Notes: generated by a model from the sequence alone, not told the origin. Positions 10,907 through 24,900 are shown, counted from the first letter of the stretch. The stretch: DNA of 64,000 nucleotides from Ischnura elegans (GCF_921293095.1 NC_060254.1:55970069-56034068); one strand, 5' to 3'. Program-made: numbers and translations.

Positions 10907-12656
10907 TTAATTAAGCCACAAGATATCATCCATCAAGGTAATAAGATTGTGATCTATACAGGCATGAGGAACTAACATTTTAAATTCCTTAATGCGTCTG
11001 ATAACACGCTCAACATGAATCCTCAAGCTGGCAATATTTTCGTCTCCATTACTTCCTTTTTGGTGCTCTTCACTTGAGACTTAACACTGGGGGGTGGAAT
11101 TAATGTGCAGCCTTTTGTGCCAAGAAAGCTATCAATGTATTTGAAACCCCGATCAGCCATCACAGCACAATGAGAAGGCAAGTAGTTAAAGTAATCAAAT
11201 TGCTCTAGAAGCAGTGAATCAGATATCCGACCTCCAAAGCCCTTAGATATTTAATTTATTAATCCATCAGGTGAGCTAGACACCGAGTACTTCAGAGTAT
11301 TTGCAGACTTGTATTCCGACCATGTTAGAGCTTGTTTTACAGGGTCCGATGGTTTTTCTATCTCTACTTCTAAGCAATCAATAATTAATTGTACATGGCT
11401 ATACCTTGATCGAAATGGTATGGGCAGTAACTCTAATATCTTTTTCTTGGCTGGTCATATAATGAGCTGTTTCATACATTGGGATATTTTTGGAACAGCA
11501 TCTTGAAACACCCTCCTAGCTGTGCTGAATGATATGCTAAAGTCATCAGAGAGAATAGTAATGCATTCATTAAGTCTAATCTTTTTTAGATTTAGCATGA
11601 TCATGGACATATGTAAATCTGTGTTTCTCTGAAGAGTGCCCAGAATGAAGCAACAGTTTTCAGGTACACCCATGTATAGCTTAGGGTTTCTATTAACTAA
11701 ATTTATTCGTGCAATTGCTACTTGCTTTCGTTCAACTGAGTCATTTTCATTAAGAAATTCAGCTTCTGAGTCATTAGATGAATTATCAGAAAAACTGTAC
11801 TCATCTTCTTCACTCACATCCTCCTCAGAGCTCGACTCCTCACAAGTTTCACTGACTTTCCTTCTCTTCAAACTTTGAATGGGGGGTCTGGGTATTTACA
11901 TATTTTATTTTTTTGGTGATGTCGCCCTATCAGAAACACATGTCTTTATTTGCGTTTGTTTGCTCCTGAATTTAGTGCGTACTTGAACCCCAACACTTGA
12001 TGACACTTGAGAGGAAATACCTGAACTACTCTCCCGGTCATCCTCTGACTCAGCTTCAGTTCACGTAGTTTGTCAGCTTCATTGCCACTGGAACCTGTGC
12101 TCAATTATATAAATGCAAGTATCAAAGCTCCATGCACACGCACTTAAACCGGTAGAAAAATGCTCAGCAAGGTCAACCCGAAAACCTTGCTGCGCATGCT
12201 GCACCACCCCGCGAAAGTCTCCATCAACACGGTAGAAAAATCTTATAATAATACTTTTCTTGAAATATAATAACACTTTTTCCGTACATAATTAAGTTTT
12301 TCCTTTGATGTGATTGTTTGTAACTTTTCAATTTATATTACGTGGCAATAACATCCTTTGGCTCAATTCAATCTTTTTTAGCTCACAAAAATAAGATTTG
12401 CAACCTTACTGGCACGTACGCTGAAATGATCCTCACAACAGAAAGCTGTTGATAATTTCGAGATAGAATTTACGTCTCTTCTGCAGGCTCTCAACCATTT
12501 TAATCTCTTCTTCGAATCTTTCGGGACATAAATGAAAACCTTCTTCGGCGTGGAATTTGAGGTATTTGAGCAACAGGGCACGACGCAAGATTTGTAAAAC
12601 TTTCTTTTTTCTCGTTTACATCCATTATGCTTGTTATGCTTGAATGAAATAATCAA
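10907..12656 (-). pseudogene. THAP-HTH-DDE transposase of the ISL2EU-like element (broken)
   Basis: Exon 1 at about 12,400-12,656 encodes a THAP zinc finger: CVVPCC, then a core with RLKWLRACRRD and a closing CCEDHF (Cys-x2-His). After a gap the frame shows VGVQVRTKFRSKQTQIKTC, an acidic Ser/Glu stretch (ESSSEEDVSEEDEYSFSD), a helix-turn-helix region (ECITILSDDFSISFSTARRV) and a DDE_Tnp_4-type domain: LPIPFRSRYSHVQLIIDCLE (first Asp), GGRISD, VMADRGFKYIDSF (second Asp) and, after a one-base shift, LRIHVERVIRRIKEF (catalytic Glu). It ends at a TAA at 10,907. Known ISL2EU transposases have this THAP plus HTH plus DDE plan. At least two in-frame stops (around 11,460 and 11,250) and the frame shift near 11,010 make it inactive, though the catalytic residues survive. 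Confidence 0.7.
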
Positions 12657-12959
12657 TTAATATTAGTGAAAATCACTAATTAAGAAGCAAAAGGAATAAT
12701 TTACTCGAAATGTCGTTCCATCATTCATCCACTTACTTTCTTGTCTAAATATAAACAATGGTCTCTAGCGATATCGTTCTGTGACGTCACGCGTCCATTG
12801 CCCCATGACGCAGTGTTTTCAGGCTGCCGAAAAAGAATTATTTTTAAAGAGTGATATCTCAGTAAAAAACCGCAGGTCACCTGTGAAATTTTTACCAAAT
12901 TCATTTTAGATAGTGGTCTTCCGATTCATCTGGTTATAAAAAATTGTGCATGTTCCCCA

Positions 12960-13045
12960 ATCCTATCGGCCCGGAAAGCCAAAAGGTCCGTGGTTCCCTT
13001 TTCCGGTCCAGGTGAATTTTTTCTCATGGTCATTCTTGTACAAGA
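12960..13045 (+). mobile_element. SINE body fragment
   Basis: GTCCGTGGTTCCC and CCGGTCCAGGTGAATTTTTT with ATGGTCATTCTTGTACAAG match, in reverse orientation, the SINE at 9,461-9,612. It abuts the right end of the ISL2EU-like element. Confidence 0.5.
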
Positions 13046-16000
13046 ATTTTTCTTTTGAAAAACATTTTGTCATTTTATTAATTTATTATTTCGCGTGAAA
13101 ACCGGAATATTCAATTTTTGAGTGCGATTCTCATGTTTTACTCTAATCCACTAAAATGGAGGTTAATATAAGAACTAAGATTACTTTTTGCAATTTGCCA
13201 TTCCCTATTGATAGCAATAATTAGCGCAAATATCACGAATAATCAATTTTATAGAATGATTTCCATTTTTGCTTTTTTGCACTAAAATGGGGTCATAATA
13301 CGAACACTCGCTTTTGTGTTACATTTTTTCATTTTCCCATTAGAACCAAGTAACTCGCGGCAATAAAAGAAAAATTTAATTTTATAGTATCATTTCTCAT
13401 TTTGCTTTCTTTTACACTGAAATGGAGATAAAAAGAAGAATTTTCGCTTTCGTGTTTCATTTTATCAATCTATAATTTTAAGCAATTAAATCGCGTCAAT
13501 GACAGGGAAATTCAAATTTTTTTAAATCAAATTCCATTTTTGTATCAAACCCTTGTGCAGGTTTAAATAAGAATTTTCGTATTCCTGTTTTAAATTGTCA
13601 TTTTCCTATTGTATGCAATTCAATCGCGTAAATAAATTAAAATTAGAATGTTTCAGTATAATTTTCCAATTTTGTTTCACTGCATTGAAATGGAATTTAT
13701 GATAAGAAATTTTTCTTTTATGTTTATTTTCGTCATTTTTTTCATTGTTAGCAATAAATTCGTGTCAATTACAAAACGTAGGCTTCCGTGGCGGCGGGGA
13801 TAATTCCTCGCCTACCACACCGAAGATCGCGGGTTCGAGTCCCGCCTAGATAGGTTACCTCTTCCAGGACATGGGTATGTGTGATAGTCCTCTGTTGACT
13901 GTTTAAATATATCCCGATGTAAAGTTCTCTATGTACTGTTTTCGGGGGTAATGGAATTGAATAAATAGGAACTCAATTTTGTAGTATCTTTTACAATTTT
14001 CGTTACTTTGCAATAAAATGCAGGTTATATTCAAAATTTGAGCATTCATACTACATTGTAAGCAATTACTTCGAGGCAATAATAGAAAATTTTTTTTTGT
14101 ATCGTTTCCCAGTTTTTATTTCTCTGCATTGTAATGGAGGTAATAAAAGGAATTTTGGATTTTGTATTACACTTTGTCATTTTCTTTTTTAAGCAACGAA
14201 TTCCTGTCAATTTACTGGAAAAATCAATATTGTAGTATCTTTTCAAATTTTTGTTTCTTTGCACTAAAAAGCAGGTTGTATTAAGAATTTTTTCATTCGT
14301 GAAACAATTTGCCATTTTCTTTTTGTGAGTAATTACTTCGCGTCAATAAAAGAAAAATTTAATTCTGTAGTAACATTTCCCATTTTTGTTTTTCTACATT
14401 TTAACGGAGGTTGTAAAAAGTATTTACGCAATCGTATTACACTTTGTCATATTCCCATTGTAAGCAATTAATTTTCATCGATTACAGGAATATTCAATTT
14501 TATAATATAAAACCTTTTTTCTTTTTTCCTACACTACTATTGAGGTTATAATAAGAATTGTAACTTTTGTGCAGGGGATAAAAATAAGAATTTTGCTTTG
14601 GTTTATTATTTTGCATTTTTATATCAGTAGTAATTAATTCTCGTCAATAAATGAAAATTGTATTTTGTAGTACCATTTCCATATTTTGTTTCTTGCACTA
14701 ACATGAAGGTTAAAATAAGAATTTTTGCTTTCGAATTGCATTTTGAAATTTCTTTATTTAATCAATTAAATCGCGTAAATAAAAGGAATATCTAATTTTG
14801 TACGACGATTTCCATTCCTGATTCTTTGATCAAAAGTGCGTTTACAACAAGAATTATTTTCGCAGTCGTGTTACATTTTGTCTTTTTCCTATTGTAAAAA
14901 TTTTAATTGCCTCAACAACAGGAAAATTCCATCTGAAATTATCATTTCCCATTTTTGTTTCTCTTTATTGGAAAGGGGATTAAAATAAGAATTTTGCTTT
15001 ATTTAATTAATTAATTTAATTTATTATTTTGTCATTTTCTTATTGTAAGCAAGTATTTCGAGTAAATAACGTCAATATTAAAAATTTAGTATCATTTTCC
15101 ATTTCTGTTTCTTTGCATTAAAATGGAGGTAATGTTATGATTTTTCGCATTCGTGTTACATTTTGTCTTTTTCCTATTGTTAGCAGTCAATTCGCGTCAA
15201 GGTCATAAAATTTCAATTACTAAGTATCCTTTGTAATTTTTGTTTACTTACATTAGAATGGAGGCTTTAATTAGAATTTTGGCACCTGTGTTACTTTTTG
15301 ACATTTGTATTAATGAAATCGCGTCAATAAATGAAAAATGAAATTTTGTAGTATCATTTCTCTTTTTTGATTCTCTGCACTGAAATGAGAGTTAAAATAA
15401 GAATTTTCGCATTTGTATTACATTTTGTCATATTCTCATTGTAAGCAATTAATTCACTTCAAGAAAAGAGAATATGAATTATTAAGTATCATTTCCAATT
15501 TTAGTTTCTCTTTATTGAAATGGAGAGTAAATTAATTTTGCTATCTTTTTTATTTTGACATTTTCTTATTGTAAGTATATAATTCGCGTGTATAACATTA
15601 ATGTTTAAATTTTAGTATGTTTTTCCATTTTCGTATCTTTTCATCAAAATGGAGGTTGTATTGTGAATTTTTGCATTCGTGTTATATTTTGTCATTTGCC
15701 TGTTGTAAGAAGTTAATTCGCGTCAATGACTGTATTATTCAATTTTAAACTTAATATCTTTTCCCATTTTTTTCCTTTCACTAAAATAGAGGCTCTATTA
15801 ATAAGAATTTGGTATATGTGTTACATTTTATCATTGATTGTTGCAAGCAAATAAATTGCGTCAATTAATGAAAAATAAAATATTGTAGTATCATTTTGCT
15901 TTTTTCCTCTGCATTGATATGGAGGTTATGCTAAGTATTTAAGCAATCGTGTTACCATTTTTCATTTTCTTATGGTAAGCAATTAATTAGCGTGAATAAT

Positions 16001-16238
16001 GGAAAAATTTAATTCCGTAGCATCATTTCCCAGTTTCTTCCTTTGCACTGAAATTGTCATTTTCCTATTGAGAGTAGTTGATTGGCGTCAACAAGAGGAA
16101 AATTCAATTTATTTCATCATTTCCCGTACCTGCTACCTTTTAATGTACTTAAGATTATAATAAGAAAATTTGTATTTGTGTTAGATTTTGTCTTTTTCTT
16201 ATTTAAGCAATTCATTCGCTTCATGAAAAGAAAATTAG
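13046..16238. repeat. AT-rich satellite array, part B
   Basis: Diverged units of about 125-135 bp recur around CAATTAATTCGCGTCAAT, CATTTCCCATTTTTG and GCACTAAAATGGAGGTT. A SINE interrupts it at 13,779. No gene is seen. Confidence 0.8.
13779..13968 (+). mobile_element. tRNA-derived SINE in the satellite
   Basis: The head reads TGGCGGCGGGGATAATTCC (A-box-like) and CGGGTTCGAGTCCCGCC (B box with a good T arm), then a body with CAGGACATGGGTATGTGTG and a 3' part ending near GAATTGAATAAATAGG. The acceptor stem does not close as a tRNA would, so a functional tRNA gene is unlikely; the tRNA-like head with an unrelated tail is the mark of a SINE. Confidence 0.65.
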
Positions 16239-16907
16239 AATAGGGTAGTTTCCTTCATCAAAGAAAACGAAAAGCATTGATTGCAATTGGTTACCCACCA
16301 TTAGTGTATTCATAATATACAAATTATTTCGTTTTAGAAATAGCGGTTTAGACGAATGGCAATGGTCCATTTTTATCCTCATTTGAAAAGGGCCAAATTG
16401 GCGCCCATGCGTTACCACTCCACGTGACGTCACAGGGACCTAGTTTCTACACGAGAGGATAGGAGTTATGCATCGTCTAAGGTTACCAATGCATGCATGA
16501 GGCGTAGAGCTCAGGGAAACATGTCTTAATAATCACTTATTAAAACTGGCTAACGTCGGAAAGTTTTCTTCATTTGATAAGGTATTAATAATCCTTATTT
16601 AAGACAAGCGCTACCAGCCAGCAGGATACTCAGCTACCCACTAGCAGCCTGCGTCGTATCAGCGCTAAGCCTCGCCTCAAGGTCACCTCACAGGGGGGCA
16701 GCGGGAACCAGAAATAAGTCTCACGGAGAGATTTCCCGGCATTCATACTTACGCGTCGCGTTTTCGCGCGCTTGAAAATTTTCACTTTTCATTTAATCGC
16801 GAAAAATAGATATCGTCATTTAAAAATCTAAATGCGTGAAATACGTACTCCAGGTGTAATAATCTTTCGATTTAGGCAATAAAAAAATAATAGGAAACCA
16901 CCCTATT
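16239..16907. mobile_element. 669-bp MITE, copy 1 (AATAGGGT...ACCCTATT)
   Basis: The ends are inverted repeats AATAGGGTAGTTTCCT and, reversed, AATAGGGTGGTTTCCT. A second copy of the same length is at 63,261-63,929 with matching sequence throughout apart from scattered substitutions, which fixes the ends independently. A 70-codon minus-strand frame beginning MTSRGVVTHG is present in both copies but is unlikely to be a gene since it is not otherwise supported. No clear target-site duplication is visible. Confidence 0.8.
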
Positions 16908-18795
16908 ATTAAGTATCACTTCCCATTTTTGTTTCTCTTTATTGAAATCGAGAGTAAAGTAAGAATTTTACTTTAGTTTTTTATTTTGCCATTTTCTAAT
17001 TGTAAGCGTTCGCGTATATAACATTAATTATAAAATTTGTAGCATTTTTTCTATTTTCGTATCATTTCATTAAAATGGAGGTCATATTATTAATTGTCGC
17101 ATTCATGTTATATAGGTATTGTTATTTTCCTATTGGTAGCAGTTAATTCGCGTCAATGACAGGAAATTTCAACTGTTAGTGTCACTTTCACTTTGTTTCC
17201 TTTCAACAGTAGGGAGGCTTTAATAAGAATTTTCGTAACTGAGTTTCTTTTCGTCATTTTCGTATTGCAAGGAATTAAATCTCGTCAATACATGAAAAAT
17301 TAAATTTTGTTGTATTATTTCCGAATTTTGTGTCTCTGAATTTTAATGGAGGTTAAAAAAAGATTTTTCGCTTAGGTGTTACATTTTGCCATTTTCCATT
17401 TGTATGAAATTAATTTGTCTTTATGACAGGAAAATTTAATTTTGTAGTATCTTTTCCCACTTATTTTTCTTTGCACCATCATCGAGATTATAATAAGAAT
17501 TTTCGTATTCGTGTCATTATTTTCTCACCTAATTACCTTAGCTATGAAATAGGGCCTACAGTATAAAATGAATTTTAATTCCTCATTATGTTATTTTAGG
17601 ATATTTGATTTTGAGTAATATTTTGTGTCATTTTCCCATCATGGCAATGAATTAGTGTTTATAACAATAATTTAATTTTTTATTAGGAAGTCCTGTTATT
17701 GTTCCCAGCATTTGATTTGAATATAATATTTTTGCTATTGTGTTATATTTTTTCATTTTCCAATCAAAGCAATGAATTCTCTTTTCATATTAAGAAATTT
17801 AATTTTACGTCACCATTTCTAATTTTTCTTCCTGTACATGAAATGGATTATTATGACAAGAATTTTTCTTTTATGTAACACTTTGTCATTATTTAATATT
17901 AATAATCAATTCGTGTTCATAACAATATTTTTTCCATTTACTATCATTTTACATTTTTCATTCAGCGCACTTAAATGAATATTAAAAGAAGAATATTAGA
18001 AATTGTGTCAAAATTTGTCATTTCCGTTTTCCTGTTTCCCCATTAAGAATTAATTCGCTTTCTTAGCAAGAATGTTTTCCAGTGTATATCATTTCAAATG
18101 TTTTTGTTTCTGTGCAAAAATTTCGAGGCTGTCCTTTTTTTCAATTTGTCATATAATTATCTTTGAAATGAATTCGCGTTTACAACAAGAATATAGTATA
18201 CATATAGTATATTATAGTCTATAATATAATTTTTTAATTTCGTACTTATCTTCCTGTGCACTAAAATGTCGATTGTAATATGAATTTTGCTTTTGTGTTA
18301 TATTTTTTGCTTTCCCATTCAATGAATTCGGGTTCAAAATAAGAAAATGAAATTTTGTATAACCATTTAGCATTTTTATCCTGTGCCATTAAATGGAGGT
18401 TATACTGTAGTAAGAATTATCGCATTTGTTTTACACCTTGTCATTTTCCTATCGAAGTAATAAATAACCGTTCCTAACCAGATATTCATAGTTGCATTAT
18501 AATTTTGCTTTCTTCTTTCCGTGCACTAAAATGGAGGTCTTAATATTTATTTTTGCTTTTGTGTGAAATTTTATCATTTTACTGTCTTACCAATAAATTC
18601 GTGTTATAACAAGAATATTAACTTTTGTATTGAAATGACCTATTTTTGCGCGTTCTTGACTTTGAGTGGTAACTATTAAGAGTTTTTGCTTTTGTATTAT
18701 TTTTTATTATCTTCCTATTTTAACAATGAATTCGCGTTCATAAAAAATCATTTTTCCTATATTATTATTTCGTGTTTTCCTTTCCTTTCCATTGA
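16908..18795. repeat. AT-rich satellite array, part B continued
   Basis: The same degenerate 125-135 bp units resume directly after the MITE. No gene is seen. Confidence 0.75.
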
Positions 18796-18990
18796 ATAAT
18801 AATAATAATAATAATTTTGTCTTTATTTTTCAAGCAAATTTAGGACAGCACGGTCCTCTCTCATAATTAACTTGATTGACATTCACAAAGATCCATGCCC
18901 TTCACAATGTACAATGCTGCCACAAAATCAAAAAGGGAAAATTATTGTTATTAACACGAATAAATTGCTAGGATATGACAATGACTATGT
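18796..18990 (-). mobile_element. Probable 3' end of a non-LTR retrotransposon with (ATT)n tail
   Basis: On the minus strand a non-satellite segment with GACCGTGCTGTCCTAAATTT and TTGAAAAATAAAGACAAAAT runs into a repeat ATTATTATTATTATTATT. A short unique tail ending in a simple repeat is the usual look of a truncated LINE 3' end. No coding part is present. Confidence 0.4.
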
Positions 18991-21900
18991 ATTACGTAAA
19001 AGCGAAATTTTTTACTATATCCTCCATGAATTTATCGTTTATAACAGGAATTTTCGCTTCTTTAATATCATTCCGTATATATCCTTCAGTGCATTAAATG
19101 GAGGTTATCTCATGAATTTTCCATTTGTGCCTTACTTCATCATATTTTTGTCTTAGCAATGAATGGTTTATAACACGAATTTTCAATTCCGTATTTTTAT
19201 ATCGCATTTTTTTTCACGAGCACAGAAATCGAGCTCATAAAAAATATTTATTCATTTGCATTACATTTTTTAAATATTAAAATCATAAAAATAAAATCAC
19301 GCATATAACAAGCATTATTGCTCCTTCGTTATCATTCCGCATATAAGTTCCTCTGAACTAAAATAGAGATTATTAAATTTATATAAATATATTAAATTTT
19401 ATCCTTTATGAAGCACTTCGTTATCTTCCAATCCTAGCAATGAATTCGTATCCATAACATTTTATCCATAGGGGTTTTTCTCATTAGTATTCTCAATCGA
19501 GATTATAACAAGAAAAATTTCCTTAATTCTAGACTTCGTCATTTTGCATATTAAAATCCCGCAATTTCCTTAATTTAGCTATGATTTTGCGTTTATAATA
19601 AGGATTGTCTATTCCGTGTTTTTGAAAGGCATTCTTTTCTCGAGTGCACTAAAATCGAGTCAATAACAAATCTTTTTACATTAGCGTTTCGTTTTTTCCA
19701 TTTCCCTATTAAAAAAATTAAATTCAAGTATATTACGTGTAATTTCGCGTCTTTACTATCATTTCGCAAATAATTTGCATATATATTTGCTTATTTTATC
19801 GCGTGCACTTAAATCGAGTAAATAAGACATTTTTCCATTCGTGTTATTTTTTTCTTTTCCCTATCATAAAATTGAATTCGCGTATGCAAGAAGATTTCGT
19901 ATTTATAGCAAGAACTTTCACTTCAGTATCCTCATCTCGCATATTAGGTTAATCTAGGCATCTATGTTATCACATGAAGTTTCGCATTTCTGCTAAACTT
20001 TGCCATTATCCCATCTTATTTACTCCTTTATAACAAGATACTCCCTTATTACTCCTTTATTAAAAGTATACTCATTTTTTGTTATCATTTAGCAGTTTTC
20101 TTCACGCATAGTAGAATCGAGTTATTAAATTTCGCACTTCGGTCATCCATTAAATTTTCGCATTTGTGCTACGTTTTGTCATCATCCTATCTTAGCAATG
20201 AATTCATATTTACAAGAAGAGTTTTCTCTTTTACCTTTATGCTACTCTTTTCATTTCCTTAATTTAGCAATGATTGGGCATTTATGATAGGGATATTCAA
20301 TTCTCTGATTTCGTAACGCATTTTTTTTCTCAAATGCACTACAATCGAGTTAACAGCAAATATTTTTTCATTTGTGTTACATTTTTTTCATTTCCCTATT
20401 ATAAAAATATCGTGTAAATTACTTGAAATTTCGCTTCTTTATAATCATTTCGCAAATATCATCCTTTGCACTAAAGCCCAGGTGATCACACTTATTCTCA
20501 CATTTGCATTACATTTTCAAATTAAAAAAAAATGATTTTTTAACTAAGTTTTTTTCATTTTTACGTATCTTAGTAAAGAATTTCTGTTTATTAAAAAAAA
20601 TCGCTTCTTTATTATCATTCCGCGTAAATATTCCAGTGCACTAAAATCGAGGTTATCCATTGAATTTTCGCATTTGTGGTATGTGTTTTGTCATCTTCCT
20701 ATCTTAGAATTAATTCGTATTTACAAGAAGAGTTTTCTCTTTTTGTATTATCATTTCGCAGTTTCATCACGCGTTATAAAATCGAGTTTGTAACAAAAAT
20801 TTCCCTTTATGCTACACTTATATGTACTCGTATTATTCTCTTGTGTGCACAAGAACCGAGTTAATAAATAATATATTTTAATTTTTGTTACTTATATTTT
20901 CATTTTCCTATTGCAAAAATAAATTCGCTTGTAAAACAAGAGTTTTCGCTTCTTCATTATCATTCCGCAACTTCTTCCTGTGCACCAAGACGATGTTGCC
21001 ACCTGTATTTTCGCACTTTTGTTATATATATTCTCATTTTCATATCTTAGCGATGAATTTATCGTTTATAACAAGAATTTTTGCTTCTTTAATTTCATTC
21101 CGTATATATCCTTCAGTGCATTAAATCAAGGCTATCTCTTGAATTTTCCATTTGTGCCTTACTTCATCATATTTTTGTTTTAGCAATGAATTTAGGTTTA
21201 TAACACGATTTTCAATTCCGCATTTTTATGTCGCATTTTTTTTCGCGAGCACAGAAATCGAGTTAATAAGACATATTTTTCCATTTGTGTTTTTTGTCTT
21301 TTTCCTATCATATAAGTGAATTCGCGTATGCAAGAAGATTTCGTATTTATAGCAAGAACTTTCACTTCAGTATCCTCATTTCGCGTATTCGGATAATCCA
21401 GGGATATATGTTATCACATGAAGTTTCGCATTTCTGCTAAACTTTGCCATTATCCCATCTTATTTGCTCCTTTATAACAAGCTACTGCCTTATAACTCCT
21501 TTATTACAAGTATACTCATTTTTTGTTATCATTTAGCAGTTTTCTTCACGCATAGTAGAATCGAGTTATTAAATTTCGCACTTCGGTCATCCATTAAATT
21601 TTCGCATTTGTGCTACGTTTTGAAATCATCCTATCTTAGCAATGAATTCATATTTACAAGAAGAGTTTTCTCTTTTACCTTTATGCTACTCTTTTTCATT
21701 TCCTTAATTTAGCAATGATTGGGCATTTATGATAGGGATATTCAATTCTCTGATTTCGTTACGCATTTTTTTTCTCAAATGCACTATAATCGAGTTAATA
21801 GCAAATATTTTTTCATTTGTGTTACATTTTTTTCATTTCCCTATTATAAAAAAATCGTGTAAATTACTTGAAATTTCGCTTCTTTATAATCATTTCGCAA

Positions 21901-24900
21901 ATATCATCCTTTGCACTATAACCCAGGTGATCACACTTATTCTCACATTTGCATTACATTTTCAAATTTAAAAAAAATGATTTTTTAACTAAGTTTTTTT
22001 TCATTTTTACATATCTTAGTAAAGAATTTCTGTTTATTAAAAAAATCGCTTCTTTATTGTCATTCCGCGTAAATCTTCCAGTGCACTAAAATCGAGGTTA
22101 TCCATTGAATTTTCCTTTTTTCTGCTACGTTTTGTCATCTTCCTATCTAAGCAATGAATTCGTATTTACAAGAAGAGTTTTCTCTTTTTGTATTATCATT
22201 TCGTAGTTTCATCACGCGTAATAAAATCGAGTTTGTAACAAACATTTCCCTTTATGCTACACTTATATATACTAATATTATTCTCTGGTGTGCATAAGAA
22301 TCGAGTAAATAAATAATATATTTTCATTTGTGTTACTTTTTTTCATTTTCCTACTGCAAAAATAAATTCGCTTGCAAAACAAGAGTTTTCGCTTCTTCAT
22401 TATCATTCCGCAACTTCTTCCTGTGCACCAAGACGATGTTGCCACCTGTATTTTCGCACTTTTGTTATATATTCTCAGGTTCATATCTTAGCAATGAATT
22501 TATCGTTTATAACAAGAATGTTTGATTCACTAATATAATTCCGTATTTATCCTTCAGTGCATTAAATCGAGGTTATCTCATGAATTTTCCATTTGTGCCT
22601 TACTTCATCATATTTTTGTCTTAGCAATGAATTTAGTTTTATAACACGAATTTTCAATTCCGTATTTTTATATCGCATTTTATTCGCGAGCACAGAAATC
22701 TGGTTAATAAATGATATTTATTCATTTGCATTAAATTTTTTAAATATTACAATCATAAAAATAAAATCACACATATATGAAAAGAATTATTGCTCCTTCA
22801 TTATCATTCCGCATATAAGTTCCTCTGCACTAAAATAGAGATTACCACATGAATTTTATCCTTTATGCGGCACTTCGTTATCTTCCAATCCTAGCAATGA
22901 ATTCGTATCCATAACATTTTATCCATAACGGATTTTCTCATTAGTATTCTCAATTCGCAGTTTTCTTTAAGGGTAGTAAAATCGAGATAATAACAAAAAC
23001 AAATTCCTTAATTCCAGACTTGGTCATTTTCCATATTAAAATCCCGCAATTTCCTTAATTTAGCAATGATATTGCGTTTATAAAAAGGATTGTCTATTCC
23101 GTGTTTTTGAAAGGCATTCTTTTCTCGAGTGCACTAAAATCGAATTAATAACAAGTATTTTTTCATTAGCGTTTCGTTATTTTCATTTCCATATTAAAAT
23201 AATAAATACAAGTATATTACGTGAAATTTCGCGTCTTCATTATCATTTCGCAAATAATTTGCATATATCTTTGCTAATTTTATCGCGTGCACTTAATCGA
23301 GTAAATAAGACATATTTTTCCATTCGTGTTATTTTTTTCTTTTGCCTATCATAAAAGTGAATTCGCGTATTTAATAAGATTTTGTATTTATAGCAAGAAC
23401 TTTCACTTCAGTATCCTCATCTCGCATATTAGGTTAATCTAGGCATCTATGTTATCACATGAAGTTTCGCATTTCTGGTAAACTTTGCCATTATCCCATC
23501 TTATTTACTCCTTTATAACAAGATACTCCCTTATAACTCCTTTATTATAAGTATACTCATTTTTTGTTATCATTTAGCAGTTTTCTTCACGCATAGTAGA
23601 ATCGAGTTATTAAATTTCGCACTTCGGTCATCCATTAAATTTTCGCATTTGTGCTACGTTTTGAAATCATCCTATCTTAGCAATGAATTCATATTTACAA
23701 GAAGAGTTTTCTCTTTTACCTTTATGCTACTCTTTTTCATTTCCTTAATTTAGCAATGATTTGGCGTTTATGATAGGGATATTCAATTCTCTGATTTCGT
23801 AACGCATTTTTTTTCTCAAATGCACTACAATCGAGTTAACAGCAAATATTTTTTCATTTGTGTTACATTTTTTTCATTTCCCTATTATAAAAATATCGTG
23901 TAAATTACTTGAAATTTCGCTTCTTTATAATCATTTCGCAAATATCATCCTTTGCACTAAAGCCCAGGTGATCACACTTATTCTCACATTTGCATTACAT
24001 TTTCAAATAAAAAAAAATGATTTTTTAACTAAGTTTTTTTCATTTTTACGTATCTTAGTAAAGAATTTCTGTTTATTAAAAAAAATCGCTTCTTTATTAT
24101 CATTCCGCGTAAATATTCCAGTGCACTAAAATCGAGGTTATCCATTGAATTTTCGCATTTGTGGTATGTGTTTTGTCATCTTCCTATCTTAGAATTAATT
24201 CGTATTTACAAGAAGAGTTTTCTCTTTTTGTATTATCATTTCGTAGTTTCATCACGCGTTATAAAATCGAGTTTGTAACAAAAATTTCCCTTTATGCTAC
24301 ACTTATATGTACTCGTATTATTCTCTGGTGTGCACAAGAACCGAGTTAATAAATAATATATTTTAATTTTTGTTACTTATTTTCATTTTCCTATTGCAAA
24401 AATAAATTCGCTTGTAAAACAAGAGTTTTTGCTTCTTCATTATCATTCCGCAACTTCTTCCTGTGCACCAAGACGATGTTGCCACCTGTATTTTCGCACT
24501 TTTGTTATATATATTCTCATTTTCATATCTTAGCAATGAATTTATCGTTTATAACAAGAATTTTTGCTTCTTTAATATCATTCCGTATATATCCTTCAGT
24601 GCGTTAAATCGAGGCTATCTCATGAATTTTCCATTTGTGCCTTACTTCATCATATTTTTGTTTTAGCAATGAATTTAGGTTTATAACACGATTTTCAATT
24701 CCGCATTTTTATGTCGCATTTTTTTTCGCGAGCACAGAAATCGAGTTAATAAGACATTTTTCCATTTGTGTTTTTTGTCTTTTTCCTATCATAAAAGTGA
24801 ATTCGCGTATGCAAGAAGATTTCGTATTTATAGCAAGAACTTTCACTTCAGTATCCTCATCTCGCATATTAGGTTAATTTAGGCATCTATGTTATCACAT

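Larger units (their letters stand above)
9779..12959. mobile_element. ISL2EU-like DNA transposon with two convergent decayed genes
   Basis: The ends are 13-bp inverted repeats TGGGGAACATGCA (9,779) and TGCATGTTCCCCA (ending 12,959). Between them are a minus-strand THAP/HTH/DDE transposase and a plus-strand second gene whose first exon resembles the SWIM/YqaJ-type protein that accompanies ISL2EU elements. Both genes and the inverted ends together support the family call, which rests on remembered family features. Both reading frames are interrupted or truncated, so it is no longer autonomous. Confidence 0.7.

Noticed and set aside
13779..13860. Functional tRNA gene
   Set aside because: A and B boxes are present but the acceptor stem does not pair and a long SINE-like tail follows.
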